23,924 nt of DNA, from the IMG/VR virus record IMGVR_UViG_3300037156_000024, positions 1-23,924 of that record. The stretch is one strand, 5' to 3'. Numbering within the stretch: position 1 is the stretch's first letter; each line of letters starts with the position of its first letter. Both the position numbers and the translations under genes were made by a program. This DNA is from a virus. A model generated the notes under the pieces. The model did not search any database, had not been told where the DNA came from, and was given only the letters and a program-made list of their open reading frames with translations. Positions 14,174-22,077 of this stretch are shown here, one piece after another.

Positions 14174-16929
14174 TCAAGCCCTGCAACAAGCGCCAACATC
14201 CTATGCCCCAAAGCGGGGTTAGCCAAGTTGAATCTCCAAGACACCTGAGAGATGCCGTTATGGACCGTTCCACGCCCCAATGAAATTCTTGCCCCTGTAT
14301 CCTCAAGCCCCATCTTGCCTAGCACTGCTGCTAATTTCCTTGGGGAGATATGTAGTTTCATAAGCTCTTGCTTAATGGCATCTGAAGATATCCAAAGCTG
14401 CATAGTATCAAGTTCAATACGGGCAACAAGTCGGCCCCTAGGCTCTCTGTATCCCTGCTGAGAAAACTTGTCTGCTGCGTTGTAGGATGCCACACAGAGA
14501 ACCCCGTTTGAGTTCTTATCAAGCAGTGCGCCTAGGAAGCTAACAGCGTCAAAAGACTGAGTGTTCTTGTATTTCCTCATGGAGCGGATAGTACTAACCG
14601 TCCACCCTAGCAGCTTATCAACATTTACATGCGACAGTCCTAGCTTCTTAGCAATCATCCCGCCGTATATGGCTACAGCTCCAGTCATAGTCCAAAAGCG
14701 TTCCTCTGGAGTGGTCTCAGCCTTTCGGTCTAGGATATCTGCGATAGCTTTCAGCTTCTCCTTGTGCTCGTCTTGGTGCTGAACTAGCCACAGAGCGTAT
14801 TCTTTACCCACCTGACCGTAATTTTCAGCAAAGCCTGCGTAGACCTGAGCACCTTCTTCTTTGGTGTAGCCGTCAGTCACTTCGTATTCAAATATGCGGT
14901 TGATCTCTGCTCCAGGATCTCCCTTCAGGATGCCTAGCTTGTCTATGAGGCTGTGATTAGACGAAACCACGGCTAAGGTATTCCACCCGTTCAGGTTGCT
15001 CTTCTCTACTGCATTACGGGACATACGGGCCTTATCCCTGCCCTGGGTGATTTTATAGGCTAGATCTGACAGGCTCTCGGGAGTGATGTTACTCACTTCG
15101 TCTATGTACGCGGGAAGAGTGTTATACACCCCGAGTCTTCCGACTAATACGTTTCGGGTATCGTCCTGATTAAGCGTAAGTTTCTTTGGATCTCCCCATG
15201 CCGAGATGCCCCATTTCCCTGTAAGAGTTTTGCCGAGACCAGATCCTCCAACCACTGATAGCATAGCGCCTTCATAGCCGGTGAACCGAACCAATGGCGC
15301 TCCGAAAGAGGCACAGAGGAACTCAAATGCAAGTCCTTCCATGCCTTCCTGATTAAGTATCTTGGTGTTTTCAATCCACATCTCCTTATCGCCTGTAGGC
15401 TTGATGCCCCTAACGAAGTCAGGAGCTGAGGCGGAGTAGCCAACCTTGTGAGTCGTTCCGTCCTTTCTATAAATCTCAGCGCCGTGGATAAATGCCAGTT
15501 CTCCACCTTCTTCGTGCCATCCCATCTGACCCGAAAGCGTGGCTAGACGCTGATCGTTCCTCAGTTTTGTCATAAATGATTCTGTGTAGAGCATGAATAG
15601 ACCTTTCTCTATTTTACCTGTTATGCCTATATGAGCGTCTATCAGCGCGGAGAAGTAGGACTTTTGCTCACAGGTCTTGTTGGAGGCCATAGTGACTTCT
15701 TTCCAGCCGTCATAGGGAAGACGATGCCTGATAGTAAACGATTCACCAAAGTGGTCACGATTGATACTAATGATGTAGATCGGGAAGGGGTAGACTCTAA
15801 CCTGCTCCCCTCCATCGTTGAAGTACAGCCCTGTTTCTGATACCGTGAATCTGTCAGGAGGTACGAGGTTTGGATCTTCTGTATCCTCTGATTCTCGAAC
15901 AAGTGGTACTTCTTTTTCATATCCAAGAGTGATAGGACTTCTTGTTCGTTCCGCATATCTACATCCGCTACATATTCCAGGATTCGTTGTGTTGAATACG
16001 GCACATGTAGTTGGGCCAGCTCCCGCTTGGACATGCTGCGAAATCTTTTGCTCTGTTGACGCTTCTGTGTAGTCTTCGTGCCCCTGTGACCACTCATGAA
16101 TTATCTCCTTGCCTTCGATAGTGTACCGAAGCATTCCGAGCATACTGTACCATAACGGCTCCGCTACGTTACCCTTGCAAGCGGCGAACGCCGCAACTTG
16201 AGCACACTTACCTTCTATAATCCTCGCGCTACTTGGCCGGTGATCCTGTTCTAGCCCTGCTAAGAACGCAGCATTTTGTGCGATAGTAGCCTTTGGAGTG
16301 GATAACTTAATGCCTGCTCCAAGCGTAGCTGCTTTCAAAGTCCTAATGAACTCTAACGCGTTCAGCGGAGGGGCCTCATAAATTAACTTGACTTCTCTAC
16401 GCCCTCCGTGCTTCTTGTTGAAACTGCCTAGGGGTCGAAGCACGGAGGCCGTGTCAGCAGTACGGCTCTGGTCAACCTTGAAGCTGTGGTGAATAGTTAG
16501 CTGTTTGAGAAGGTCAGCGCCCCCCTTCCAGATCGAGACAGGTACAGACGTTTCGAGTCTCCAGTGGGCGTACAACCCGAAACCGGAGGATATAACGCTT
16601 GGAGCTGGTAATGAGGTAGTCTTGCAAAAGGAGAATAGCGCGGTTAGTGCGTCCCTCTGAGAGAGGAAATCTTTACTCCCCTCTGCTGCTACGTCAATGT
16701 CAAGGAAAAAGTTTCTCGAAGCTAAGGCGTTTACGCCCTTCCTGTTCTCGGTAGTCTTGAAACTGGACTGCGCAACGAATACAGTCTTGTTGCCCTTTTC
16801 AAGTACATCTATAAACCTTTGAGCCATCTCAGCGTTGTCACACCAATGGTGTCTGAAACCCTGTGTAGTCTGCTCGGCAAGGCAGAGGAAGCCTGTGGTC
16901 GGTAAAAGAGACGTTAAAAAGTCAGTCAT
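14149..16929 (-). CDS. Primase-helicase (AEP-like primase plus DUF927-type helicase)
   Basis: A 926-residue replication protein. The N-terminal part resembles an archaeo-eukaryotic-type primase: FFLDIDV (74-80) supplies catalytic Asp residues, SSGFGLYAHW (114-123) carries the His motif, and SRTADTASVLRPLGSFNKK (155-173) a third conserved block. A Cys cluster at about 309-323 (CAVFN...GICSGC) may bind zinc. The C-terminal half is a DUF927-like hexameric helicase with Walker A GGSGLGKT (561-568) and Walker B-type AYIDEVSN (607-614), then a SRN/SSNHS sensor region. It would unwind DNA and lay down primers at the phage fork. ATG 16929 overlaps the upstream stop (ATGA). There is no separate DNA polymerase gene in the window. 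Confidence 0.8.
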   Translation of the reverse strand: MTDFLTSLLPTTGFLCLAEQTTQGFRHHWCDNAEMAQRFIDVLEKGNKTVFVAQSSFKTTENRKGVNALASRNFFLDIDVAAEGSKDFLSQRDALTALFSFCKTTSLPAPSVISSGFGLYAHWRLETSVPVSIWKGGADLLKQLTIHHSFKVDQSRTADTASVLRPLGSFNKKHGGRREVKLIYEAPPLNALEFIRTLKAATLGAGIKLSTPKATIAQNAAFLAGLEQDHRPSSARIIEGKCAQVAAFAACKGNVAEPLWYSMLGMLRYTIEGKEIIHEWSQGHEDYTEASTEQKISQHVQAGAGPTTCAVFNTTNPGICSGCRYAERTRSPITLGYEKEVPLVRESEDTEDPNLVPPDRFTVSETGLYFNDGGEQVRVYPFPIYIISINRDHFGESFTIRHRLPYDGWKEVTMASNKTCEQKSYFSALIDAHIGITGKIEKGLFMLYTESFMTKLRNDQRLATLSGQMGWHEEGGELAFIHGAEIYRKDGTTHKVGYSASAPDFVRGIKPTGDKEMWIENTKILNQEGMEGLAFEFLCASFGAPLVRFTGYEGAMLSVVGGSGLGKTLTGKWGISAWGDPKKLTLNQDDTRNVLVGRLGVYNTLPAYIDEVSNITPESLSDLAYKITQGRDKARMSRNAVEKSNLNGWNTLAVVSSNHSLIDKLGILKGDPGAEINRIFEYEVTDGYTKEEGAQVYAGFAENYGQVGKEYALWLVQHQDEHKEKLKAIADILDRKAETTPEERFWTMTGAVAIYGGMIAKKLGLSHVNVDKLLGWTVSTIRSMRKYKNTQSFDAVSFLGALLDKNSNGVLCVASYNAADKFSQQGYREPRGRLVARIELDTMQLWISSDAIKQELMKLHISPRKLAAVLGKMGLEDTGARISLGRGTVHNGISQVSWRFNLANPALGHRMLALVAGLEGKAQEVR

Positions 16930-17669
16930 TCAACGCCTCCGTAGGGTATCCCCATATCGTATATTTTAGAGTGCGGCAATAACCGTAGACACTTGTGGGT
17001 ATCTATAGAAGACCAAAACGATATCGGTTTTAGCATTGGTCTCTTACCAAACGAGAAACACCCGTTAACTATTATTTTTCGAAGTCTTGCTGAACTCTCT
17101 GTTGCCATAACTCCTGTAATGGCCTTACTACCTGTTAGCTTTTCGTATCTGTTTAGAGGTTCTTTCTTTAGTATATCACAGCATTTGTGACTAACCTTAA
17201 ACGGAGCTTCTATAAGATATTGCCACTTTAGCGGTATGCGCTGTCTCTCCCTTCCTGCTACTCCTGAAGTACGGAGTTTAAGCATAAATTCTGATTTTGT
17301 TGTGCGTACTTCATGTAGTTTTTGTGCTGTCTCTTTTCCTACTACAGGAAATCCGTACTCTTCACAAACTGTTTTAAATGTTTTTTTTGGTGTCATCCAA
17401 GTTACATTAGGTACGGTTTTAACAAAATCTATTATTTCTGGAAATTCAAGTCCTGTGTTTACAAAGACAGCGGGCATTTCAGGATAAATTTGTCTCGCCA
17501 AATGTAGTAAGACAGTTGAATCTGCGCCACCTGAAAAAGATACATACACATTACCGTCCCACATTTCGTACCGTTGCCGAATACGCCGTTTAGTCATTTG
17601 TATCTTAGCGCTAAGTGGTAGTCCTTGCCTTTGCTGTAGAAAAATAGTTTTCAGTTGATCTTCTGTCAT
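16926..17669 (-). CDS. PAPS-reductase-family protein, C-terminally short
   Basis: ATG 17669 (MTEDQLKTIF) is chosen because GGAGG sits eight bases ahead; an upstream in-frame start at 17726 would overlap the previous gene and lacks this. The protein has 247 residues. The PP-loop motif VSFSGGADST lies at 43-52, followed by FVNTGLEFPE, typical of phosphoadenosine-phosphosulfate reductase-like (adenylating) enzymes and also of DndC-type proteins. The usual C-terminal part, with Cys-rich G-C-x-x-C around the metal or active site, is absent. The protein stops at GIPYGGVE, where the family generally continues. The stop overlaps the primase start. It may be truncated or a divergent phage variant. Substrate unknown. 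Confidence 0.7.
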   Translation of the reverse strand: MTEDQLKTIFLQQRQGLPLSAKIQMTKRRIRQRYEMWDGNVYVSFSGGADSTVLLHLARQIYPEMPAVFVNTGLEFPEIIDFVKTVPNVTWMTPKKTFKTVCEEYGFPVVGKETAQKLHEVRTTKSEFMLKLRTSGVAGRERQRIPLKWQYLIEAPFKVSHKCCDILKKEPLNRYEKLTGSKAITGVMATESSARLRKIIVNGCFSFGKRPMLKPISFWSSIDTHKCLRLLPHSKIYDMGIPYGGVE

Positions 17670-17694
17670 ACGGGGTGCCTCCAAGGATGAATTG

Positions 17695-18051
17695 TCAGGA
17701 TAGCCCCTGACTCCCAGAGGTGTCAAGATTTTTAATGCTCGGTGCCGGGGTTAAGGCTGAAAGCCTTGCCGCTTCTCTCGCAAGTGCCGAGACATCTTTA
17801 ACTGTCATACGGACGTATGCTAGTCGAGCCTTACCCTTAACGTCAGTTGACATTGGCAATCTACCCATTTTGACCGCAGCTAGAAGGACTTTGGTAATCT
17901 GAACTGCTACGTCATAGACAACACCTTGTTTCGGGGTTACTCCTGCAAACCATCGGGTTAAAGTCGCTCTTGTGACTCTGAAAATCTCCGCTGCCTCCGT
18001 GGGTCTAATCCCCGCCCTAGCTAGGGCTGTTTCTAGTTCTTCTCCTGTCAT
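17695..18051 (-). CDS. Helix-turn-helix DNA-binding protein
   Basis: A 118-residue protein whose first 50 residues form an Xre/Cro-like HTH: LETALARAGIRPTEAAEIFRV then TRATLTRWFAGVTPK (about 6-41), with the recognition helix around TRATLTRWF. The rest is helical and basic with no enzymatic motif. Its ATG at 18051 overlaps the end of the preceding gene (ATGA). It lies in the early operon upstream of the PAPS-family gene and could be a regulator of early transcription. The inverted repeats at 20262-20279 and 18543-18556 are candidate sites, but nothing links them to it directly. Confidence 0.68.
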   Translation of the reverse strand: MTGEELETALARAGIRPTEAAEIFRVTRATLTRWFAGVTPKQGVVYDVAVQITKVLLAAVKMGRLPMSTDVKGKARLAYVRMTVKDVSALAREAARLSALTPAPSIKNLDTSGSQGLS

Positions 18052-18272
18052 GATCCCGCCCCCAAGTGCTTTAACAGCGACTCCATTCTGTCTGCAAAGG
18101 AGGGTAGCAAGCTTTGATGCTCTCGATCACAAGGTTTTTTGACACTTTCCTTAGCTCCGTACATTTCCATCAACCGGTTTCTGAGGGATAGAACCTCTTT
18201 GGCCAGCCAAGACCTGTCACCGTTTCCGTTGCCGGCCCATTTCTGCAATTGTTCTGCTGTGAATTTTGTCAT
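18048..18272 (-). CDS. Small helical phage protein, 74 aa
   Basis: ATG 18272 (MTKFTAEQLQKW) is chosen because GGAGG lies eight bases upstream; an in-frame TTG at 18287 is within that site. The sequence is charged and helical (WLAKEVLSLRNRLMEMYGAK) with one Cys and a C-terminal amphipathic helix (FADRMESLLKHLG). The stop overlaps the HTH gene start. No family is recognised. It is probably a small early-region protein. Confidence 0.6.
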   Translation of the reverse strand: MTKFTAEQLQKWAGNGNGDRSWLAKEVLSLRNRLMEMYGAKESVKKPCDREHQSLLPSFADRMESLLKHLGAGS

Positions 18273-18302
18273 GTTGTTTACCTCCAAGGAGTAGTTATGC
18301 TG

Positions 18303-18518
18303 TTAGCATTGCCCGACGTTACGTTCATTGACCCCTAATTTTTCCAGTGCTTTGTATAATGCGTGGGCATGCCCTCTACGTCCGGCCATAGGACCGGCTA
18401 CATAGCCAACTACAAGTCTTACCGTCTCGGCCTCTTCCTCACTCAAGTGAAGAACGTACTCAGGCACTTCTACGACTTTGGTAACTTCCTGTTTCAAGAT
18501 CATCTTTTCTACCTTCAT
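18303..18518 (-). CDS. Small early protein, paralogue A (71 aa)
   Basis: AAAAGGAGACAAGA precedes ATG 18518. The protein starts MKVEKMILKQEVTKVVEVPE and contains YVLHLSEEEAETVRLVVGYV (about 21-40), then RRGHAHALYKALEKLGV. It has the L-x-L-S-E-E-E-A-E-T pattern of small phage proteins of unknown function. It is paralogous to the gene at 19543-19794, which starts MKVEK and has the matching LTLTREEAETL block and an RRAH motif. The two copies flank the ssDNA-binding candidate. The shared ribosome-site region and start codons point to duplication. Confidence 0.7.
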   Translation of the reverse strand: MKVEKMILKQEVTKVVEVPEYVLHLSEEEAETVRLVVGYVAGPMAGRRGHAHALYKALEKLGVNERNVGQC

Positions 18519-18542
18519 TCTTGTCTCCTTTTGAAAGTGAGG

Positions 18543-18556
18543 GGTTCAGTTGAACC
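18543..18556. promoter_or_regulatory. 14-base palindrome upstream of paralogue A
   Basis: GGTTCA (18543-18548) and TGAACC (18551-18556) form a perfect inverted repeat around GT. It sits in the gap between the ssDNA-binding candidate and paralogue A, about 25 bases before that start on the minus strand. Such a site could bind a dimeric repressor or form a hairpin in the mRNA. No convincing promoter was seen around it. Confidence 0.3.
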
Positions 18557-18560
18557 TGAG

Positions 18561-18586
18561 TTTAAAGCTAGGCCGCAACCCCTAGC
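18561..18586 (-). terminator. Weak hairpin after the ssDNA-binding candidate
   Basis: Read on the minus strand, GCTAGG (18586-18581) pairs with CCTAGC (18572-18567) over an eight-base loop and is followed by TTTAAA. The short T run makes it at most a partial terminator. It may lower expression of the downstream small genes relative to the abundant ssDNA-binding candidate. Confidence 0.3.
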
Positions 18587-18599
18587 TCCCCCAAATGAT

Positions 18600-19520
18600 T
18601 TAGCCCAAGTCAATTCCTAACTCAGCAGCTAGTGCAGCAAGGTCGGCATCGTCACCCTCTACAGGCTTAACCTCTACGACTTTTTCTTTCTTAGCTTTTA
18701 CTACCTTCAGCTTTTCAGGCTCTACAACCACCGCGTCTACCGAGGCAAACGGGTCAGACACTGCCTGCTTAACCTCCACTACAGCTTCGATGACTTTAAC
18801 CTCCTGCTGTGCAGGAGCGGGGAGGACGAGCTGTCCACCACCGATAATATCTGCCACTGCCTGAGAAGCCTGCATAGCCTCGATCTTGGAAATCTGAGCT
18901 TCTGCCAGGAAGCCGCCGAATCCGAAAGTCAGTACAGGATAGGAGAAGTTTGGGTCGAAGCCAATGATGGTGATCGCTGTGGAAAGGTCCACACCACGCC
19001 GAGACGTTTCTTTTACGTAGTGGCTGAATGCCTTGAGCGAAGCGGGGGGGATACTGAACCCGCAAGCGGTACGTTCAGCGAAGATAGCAAGCATTTTCCT
19101 GTCCGCGCAGGCTTTGCCTTTGCCGGGATTACCCTGAGCATCCTTACCGGAACCAAACTGATTCTGAGCACATCCTGCGCAATTCTCGCACTGCTTAGTT
19201 GTCGCAGCCGCATCGGGCTTAATACCGTCGTGACTAAAGCAGTCAGGGGCCTTAGCTTCCGTCTGGTTCGGATCGTAGGCAGAAGCGTAGTAGCTCTTGT
19301 CAAGGTTCGCCTTTGCAGAGAGAAGAACTACACCGAGTTCGAGGGTGTTAAGAACAGTCTCAGCCCCTTCAGCTTTGAAGATAAACCGAGTGCCCTTGCA
19401 TCCTATGGTGGGAAAGGTTACGCCGACAAACAGACCAGCGAGAAAAGCCTCGTTGTTAGAGGTACGACCGATAAGATGTGCAGGGAGCTGAATGTCCTGG
19501 AGTGCGATAGCGTTTGCCAT
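18600..19520 (-). CDS. Putative ssDNA-binding protein with zinc motif
   Basis: A 306-residue protein, AAAGGACAC upstream of ATG 19520. Residues 1-90 look like a beta-rich barrel. A Cys-rich segment follows: PDCFSHDGIKPD (92-103), QCENCAGCAQNQFGSG (110-125) and GKGKACADRK (133-142). Cys94, Cys111, Cys114 and Cys138 could bind zinc. The C-terminal third has Val/Lys/Glu-rich low complexity (KAKKEKVVEVKPVEG) and ends in an acidic stretch (GDDADLAALAAELGID). An acidic tail after a nucleic-acid-binding fold is a feature of phage SSB-type proteins such as gp2.5 and gp32. Location with replication genes fits. The family is not certain. Confidence 0.45.
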   Translation of the reverse strand: MANAIALQDIQLPAHLIGRTSNNEAFLAGLFVGVTFPTIGCKGTRFIFKAEGAETVLNTLELGVVLLSAKANLDKSYYASAYDPNQTEAKAPDCFSHDGIKPDAAATTKQCENCAGCAQNQFGSGKDAQGNPGKGKACADRKMLAIFAERTACGFSIPPASLKAFSHYVKETSRRGVDLSTAITIIGFDPNFSYPVLTFGFGGFLAEAQISKIEAMQASQAVADIIGGGQLVLPAPAQQEVKVIEAVVEVKQAVSDPFASVDAVVVEPEKLKVVKAKKEKVVEVKPVEGDDADLAALAAELGIDLG

Positions 19521-19542
19521 TTTTTAGTGTCCTTTTTGTGTG

Positions 19543-19794
19543 TTAGAGGAAATAAATTCCGTCACGTTCGGTGTAACTTATGCAAGATTTACCGGGATCT
19601 TTGATACCCGCGTTAAGTAACGCAATTTGCATAGACCTCGTATGTGCCCTCCTAGAAGTGAATTCACTTCCTGAAATCATCTTAGAAATCCTCACAAGTG
19701 TCTCAGCCTCCTCTCGGGTCAAAGTCAGTACAAACTGTTCAACTTCTACGTGGGTCATTACCTCTTTCGAGGTATACGTCTTTTCTACCTTCAT
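19543..19794 (-). CDS. Small early protein, paralogue B (83 aa)
   Basis: AAAAGGAGAATAAA precedes ATG 19794; an in-frame GTG further upstream lies ahead of the ribosome site and is rejected. The protein begins MKVEKTYTSKEVMTHVEVEQ, then FVLTLTREEAETLVRISKMI (about 21-40) and a TSRRAHTRSMQIALLNAGI segment. It aligns along its length with paralogue A (18303-18518) but has a longer, aromatic C-terminus (SYTERDGIYFL). Function unknown. The A-B pair brackets the ssDNA-binding candidate. Confidence 0.7.
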   Translation of the reverse strand: MKVEKTYTSKEVMTHVEVEQFVLTLTREEAETLVRISKMISGSEFTSRRAHTRSMQIALLNAGIKDPGKSCISYTERDGIYFL

Positions 19795-19817
19795 TTTATT
19801 CTCCTTTTGTAGCACCG

Positions 19818-20213
19818 TTAAGACTTCCTGATCTGACAGGTCCGTGTCGCCGTGTACGAAATGCCTGGAGGTGGAGGCTGATCTCTCTTTTCTCCCATTT
19901 TCTCAAGAGCTGCGACCTTCCCCACGGCATGATTAAGATACTCGAAAGAATCATTCTCTTTGACCCAAGTGAGAAAGGCCTCCCAATCGGATACGGTCAC
20001 GCTTTCCTTTAATGCTTGATAAATTGTTCCGACAGAAGTCTTGGCACTCTGCAATCCCTGCTTAGTGAGTTCTGCTTGAAACCATGCTTCGCGTTTTGCT
20101 TGGGTAGTTTTAATCTTGTCAATTTCAGAGTTTAGCTCTGAAATCTTATCTCGGGACGCGATATACGCTGTGGCTACGATGTCGAGAGTAAACTGTTTCG
20201 ATGGATCGGGCAT
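19818..20213 (-). CDS. Conserved phage protein, coiled coil plus PPPG tail, 131 aa
   Basis: ATG 20213 is chosen because AGGAGG lies six bases ahead; a TTG three bases upstream would be too close. The N-terminus (IVATAYIASRDKISELNSEI) forms a coiled coil. The middle has SAKTSVGTIYQALKESVTVS followed by DWEAFLTWVKEND, and the end is PPPPGISYTATRTCQIRKS. The K-T-x-x-G-T...SV-x-V-x-DW-x-x-F-x-x-WV-x-EN pattern and the PPG...-R-R-like tail are shared by a widespread phage family of unknown function found in early or recombination regions. It is the first gene after the promoter at 20255-20283. Confidence 0.7.
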   Translation of the reverse strand: MPDPSKQFTLDIVATAYIASRDKISELNSEIDKIKTTQAKREAWFQAELTKQGLQSAKTSVGTIYQALKESVTVSDWEAFLTWVKENDSFEYLNHAVGKVAALEKMGEKRDQPPPPGISYTATRTCQIRKS

Positions 20214-20254
20214 CAAGTGCCTCCTTTTGGGGTTTAAACCGCGTTTCTAAAGTT

Positions 20255-20283
20255 ACCTTAGCACCTGCTGTGCAGGGTGTCAA
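20255..20283 (-). promoter_or_regulatory. Sigma70 promoter with overlapping inverted-repeat operator
   Basis: On the minus strand TTGACA (20283-20278) is a perfect -35. A 17-base spacer leads to TAAGGT (20260-20255), preceded by TGC that gives an extended -10 (TGn). The spacer and -35 edge hold a near-perfect inverted repeat, CACCTGC/GCAGGGTG on the plus strand (20262-20268 and 20272-20279) around TGT. A repressor bound there would block RNA polymerase. Transcription would start near 20248, reading into the 131-residue protein, paralogue B and the ssDNA-binding candidate. Confidence 0.6.
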
Positions 20284-20303
20284 TACTTATTTCGTATCGT
20301 ATG

Positions 20304-20546
20304 TCACTTCTCTTTTAGTTCCGTAAGCCTCTCTCTTAGCGCTATCATTTCTTCTTGAATGGCGAACTTGAACGCGTTAAACTCAGCTTCTAGCCCTCTA
20401 AACGTGCTCCGTAGCTGCTCAAACCTGTATCCAGGGACTTTACCAGCGTAATCAGCTGCGGCAACATTAGCTCTAATAATCTCAGCTACTGCATCTCTTA
20501 TCGCGTCCTCAAAGTCAGTGTCTTCAACTTCCACGCTCAGTATCAT
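20304..20546 (-). CDS. Small coiled-coil protein, 80 aa
   Basis: ATG 20546 starts one base after the helicase stop, and the ribosome site (AAGGAGAAA) is in the helicase's last codons. The protein is acidic and helical throughout: DTDFEDAIRDAVAEIIRANV, then FRGLEAEFNAFKFAIQEEMI, ending ALRERLTELKEK. It looks like a continuous coiled coil or helix bundle. No family is recognised. It is the last gene before the promoter region. Confidence 0.65.
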   Translation of the reverse strand: MILSVEVEDTDFEDAIRDAVAEIIRANVAAADYAGKVPGYRFEQLRSTFRGLEAEFNAFKFAIQEEMIALRERLTELKEK

Positions 20547-20547
20547 C

Positions 20548-22077
20548 TTATTTCTCCTTTGCCAACGAAAGCACTATGTCCTGAAACGACCCACGATCCT
20601 TCAGCGTCTGGTAAATCTTTCTCTCCACAGGAGATGCGGCCAGCATGAAGATGTTAGTGTGCTGCGTCTGCCCTGGTCGTACCGTCCTTGCGTTAGCCTG
20701 AGTGAACACCTCGTTACTCGCTATCGCGGTGAACCAAATGATTGTTGAGCATTTGTGATGCAAATTCAGGCCATGACTCATGCACTGCGGAGCGGCGATA
20801 ATTACCTGTGGCGTGTCTTTGGTGTTAAAGTCATTGAAAATCTGATTCCGCTTACCTGCTGAGGTGCTACCTTCTACAATCACACAGTCGTAGTTCTTCT
20901 TCAGCTTGTTATACAACGAGTGTATCACCCCTGTCAATGGGGCAAAGATTATGATCTTACCTGTTACTTCTTCCATGCACTCTTCTAATACAGCAAGTCT
21001 AGGCCCAAAGTCTAGTTCTAAAGTTTCTCCGTTGCTGTATAAAATGCCACAGCTTGCTTGGATTAATTTTCCACACAGTACCGCAGCATTAATAGCGGTG
21101 ACTTGAACCCCTTGGATTTCTGTAACACACTCTTTCTTCAGTTTGTCGTAGTGCAGTTTCTGTTCGGGACTCATCTCAGCGTCTCTAGAATGCAGGATTG
21201 TTTCGGGTAAATCAATGCAGTCCTCAAGAGCATACCGTATGCTGGGCTGCATGACTTGATTCACGGTCTCCTCTGCTCCCGCTCTAGCAATCCACTTGAA
21301 TTGATTAATCTGAGTCATTACATCATTCTTGAATCGTGTAAAACTGCCCTTATAATTCTCAGGTGTTAGTAATTGGCACTGCGCGTATGAATCTGTAGGC
21401 GAATTTGGAGTTGGACTTCCGGTTAGTCCCCACCCCCATCTTTGCGGGGTCATTATCTTCTTGGCCTCCCCCCATAGTGTCTTAGCTTGTTTGTTACGTA
21501 GCACAGCCAGCTCATCAAATATTATCAAGTCTACATCTTCTGGTAAACTAGGCCCAACTATCCCAAGGCCGTGATGATTAACTATAGCGAAATCCCAATC
21601 TGTCTTTATAGAGTCAAGCCTCTGCTGTTTAGTGCCGTGAAGAACTACAAACTTTCTCTTTGGAAAATTTTGGTATAGAGAATCCCCCCAAACTCTTTCT
21701 AAACATGACAACGGCGCAACTATCAAACATCTTCGTATTACCTTTTGACTCATGAGATAGTCAGCACCCCACGCTGTAGCCAGAGTCTTCCCAGTTCCGA
21801 GTCCATTCAGACAGTAAGCTCTCATATTCTCTACGAGAAACCTCATAGTCTCCCGCTGATGAGCAAAAGGTGTAAACTTGCCTGGGAAATTGTATTGCTC
21901 AATCGGCGCTGGTGCATCAAGTCCACATCCTCTAGCTGCTTGCATGTGAGCAAAATCGTGTGGCATGGCAATAACCCACTGCCCCTTAAAGTTTGTACAT
22001 TTGGCCCACGGCATAGCTTCCATAAGAGGTTCAGGGTCTTCGACGTAGAAGAGGGCTGTGTTTCCAACTATCCGCAT
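20548..22077 (-). CDS. SNF2-type superfamily 2 helicase
   Basis: A 509-residue protein. FTPFAHQ (68-74) gives the Q motif, NGLGTGKT (91-98) Walker A, LIIFDELAVL (184-193) a DELA-type Walker B, and GLTGSPTPN (217-225) motif III. Near the C-terminus NARTVRPGQ carries the arginine-finger motif VI. This set fits a SNF2/DEAD-like DNA-dependent ATPase, as in phage proteins that remodel DNA during replication or recombination. The first 60 residues are a small beta domain. ATG 22077 overlaps the methyltransferase end by ten bases. It has no visible nuclease domain. Confidence 0.82.
   Translation of the reverse strand: MRIVGNTALFYVEDPEPLMEAMPWAKCTNFKGQWVIAMPHDFAHMQAARGCGLDAPAPIEQYNFPGKFTPFAHQRETMRFLVENMRAYCLNGLGTGKTLATAWGADYLMSQKVIRRCLIVAPLSCLERVWGDSLYQNFPKRKFVVLHGTKQQRLDSIKTDWDFAIVNHHGLGIVGPSLPEDVDLIIFDELAVLRNKQAKTLWGEAKKIMTPQRWGWGLTGSPTPNSPTDSYAQCQLLTPENYKGSFTRFKNDVMTQINQFKWIARAGAEETVNQVMQPSIRYALEDCIDLPETILHSRDAEMSPEQKLHYDKLKKECVTEIQGVQVTAINAAVLCGKLIQASCGILYSNGETLELDFGPRLAVLEECMEEVTGKIIIFAPLTGVIHSLYNKLKKNYDCVIVEGSTSAGKRNQIFNDFNTKDTPQVIIAAPQCMSHGLNLHHKCSTIIWFTAIASNEVFTQANARTVRPGQTQHTNIFMLAASPVERKIYQTLKDRGSFQDIVLSLAKEK

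Noticed and set aside
15642-16097. 151-residue minus-strand frame inside the primase-helicase
   Set aside because: It overlaps the primase-helicase in another frame on the same strand. It is low complexity, without a ribosome site, while the main frame has continuous conserved motifs.
19020-19604. 194-residue plus-strand frame
   Set aside because: It runs antisense through the ssDNA-binding candidate, which has clear Cys motifs and a good start, and extends into another minus-strand gene. It has no recognisable domain.
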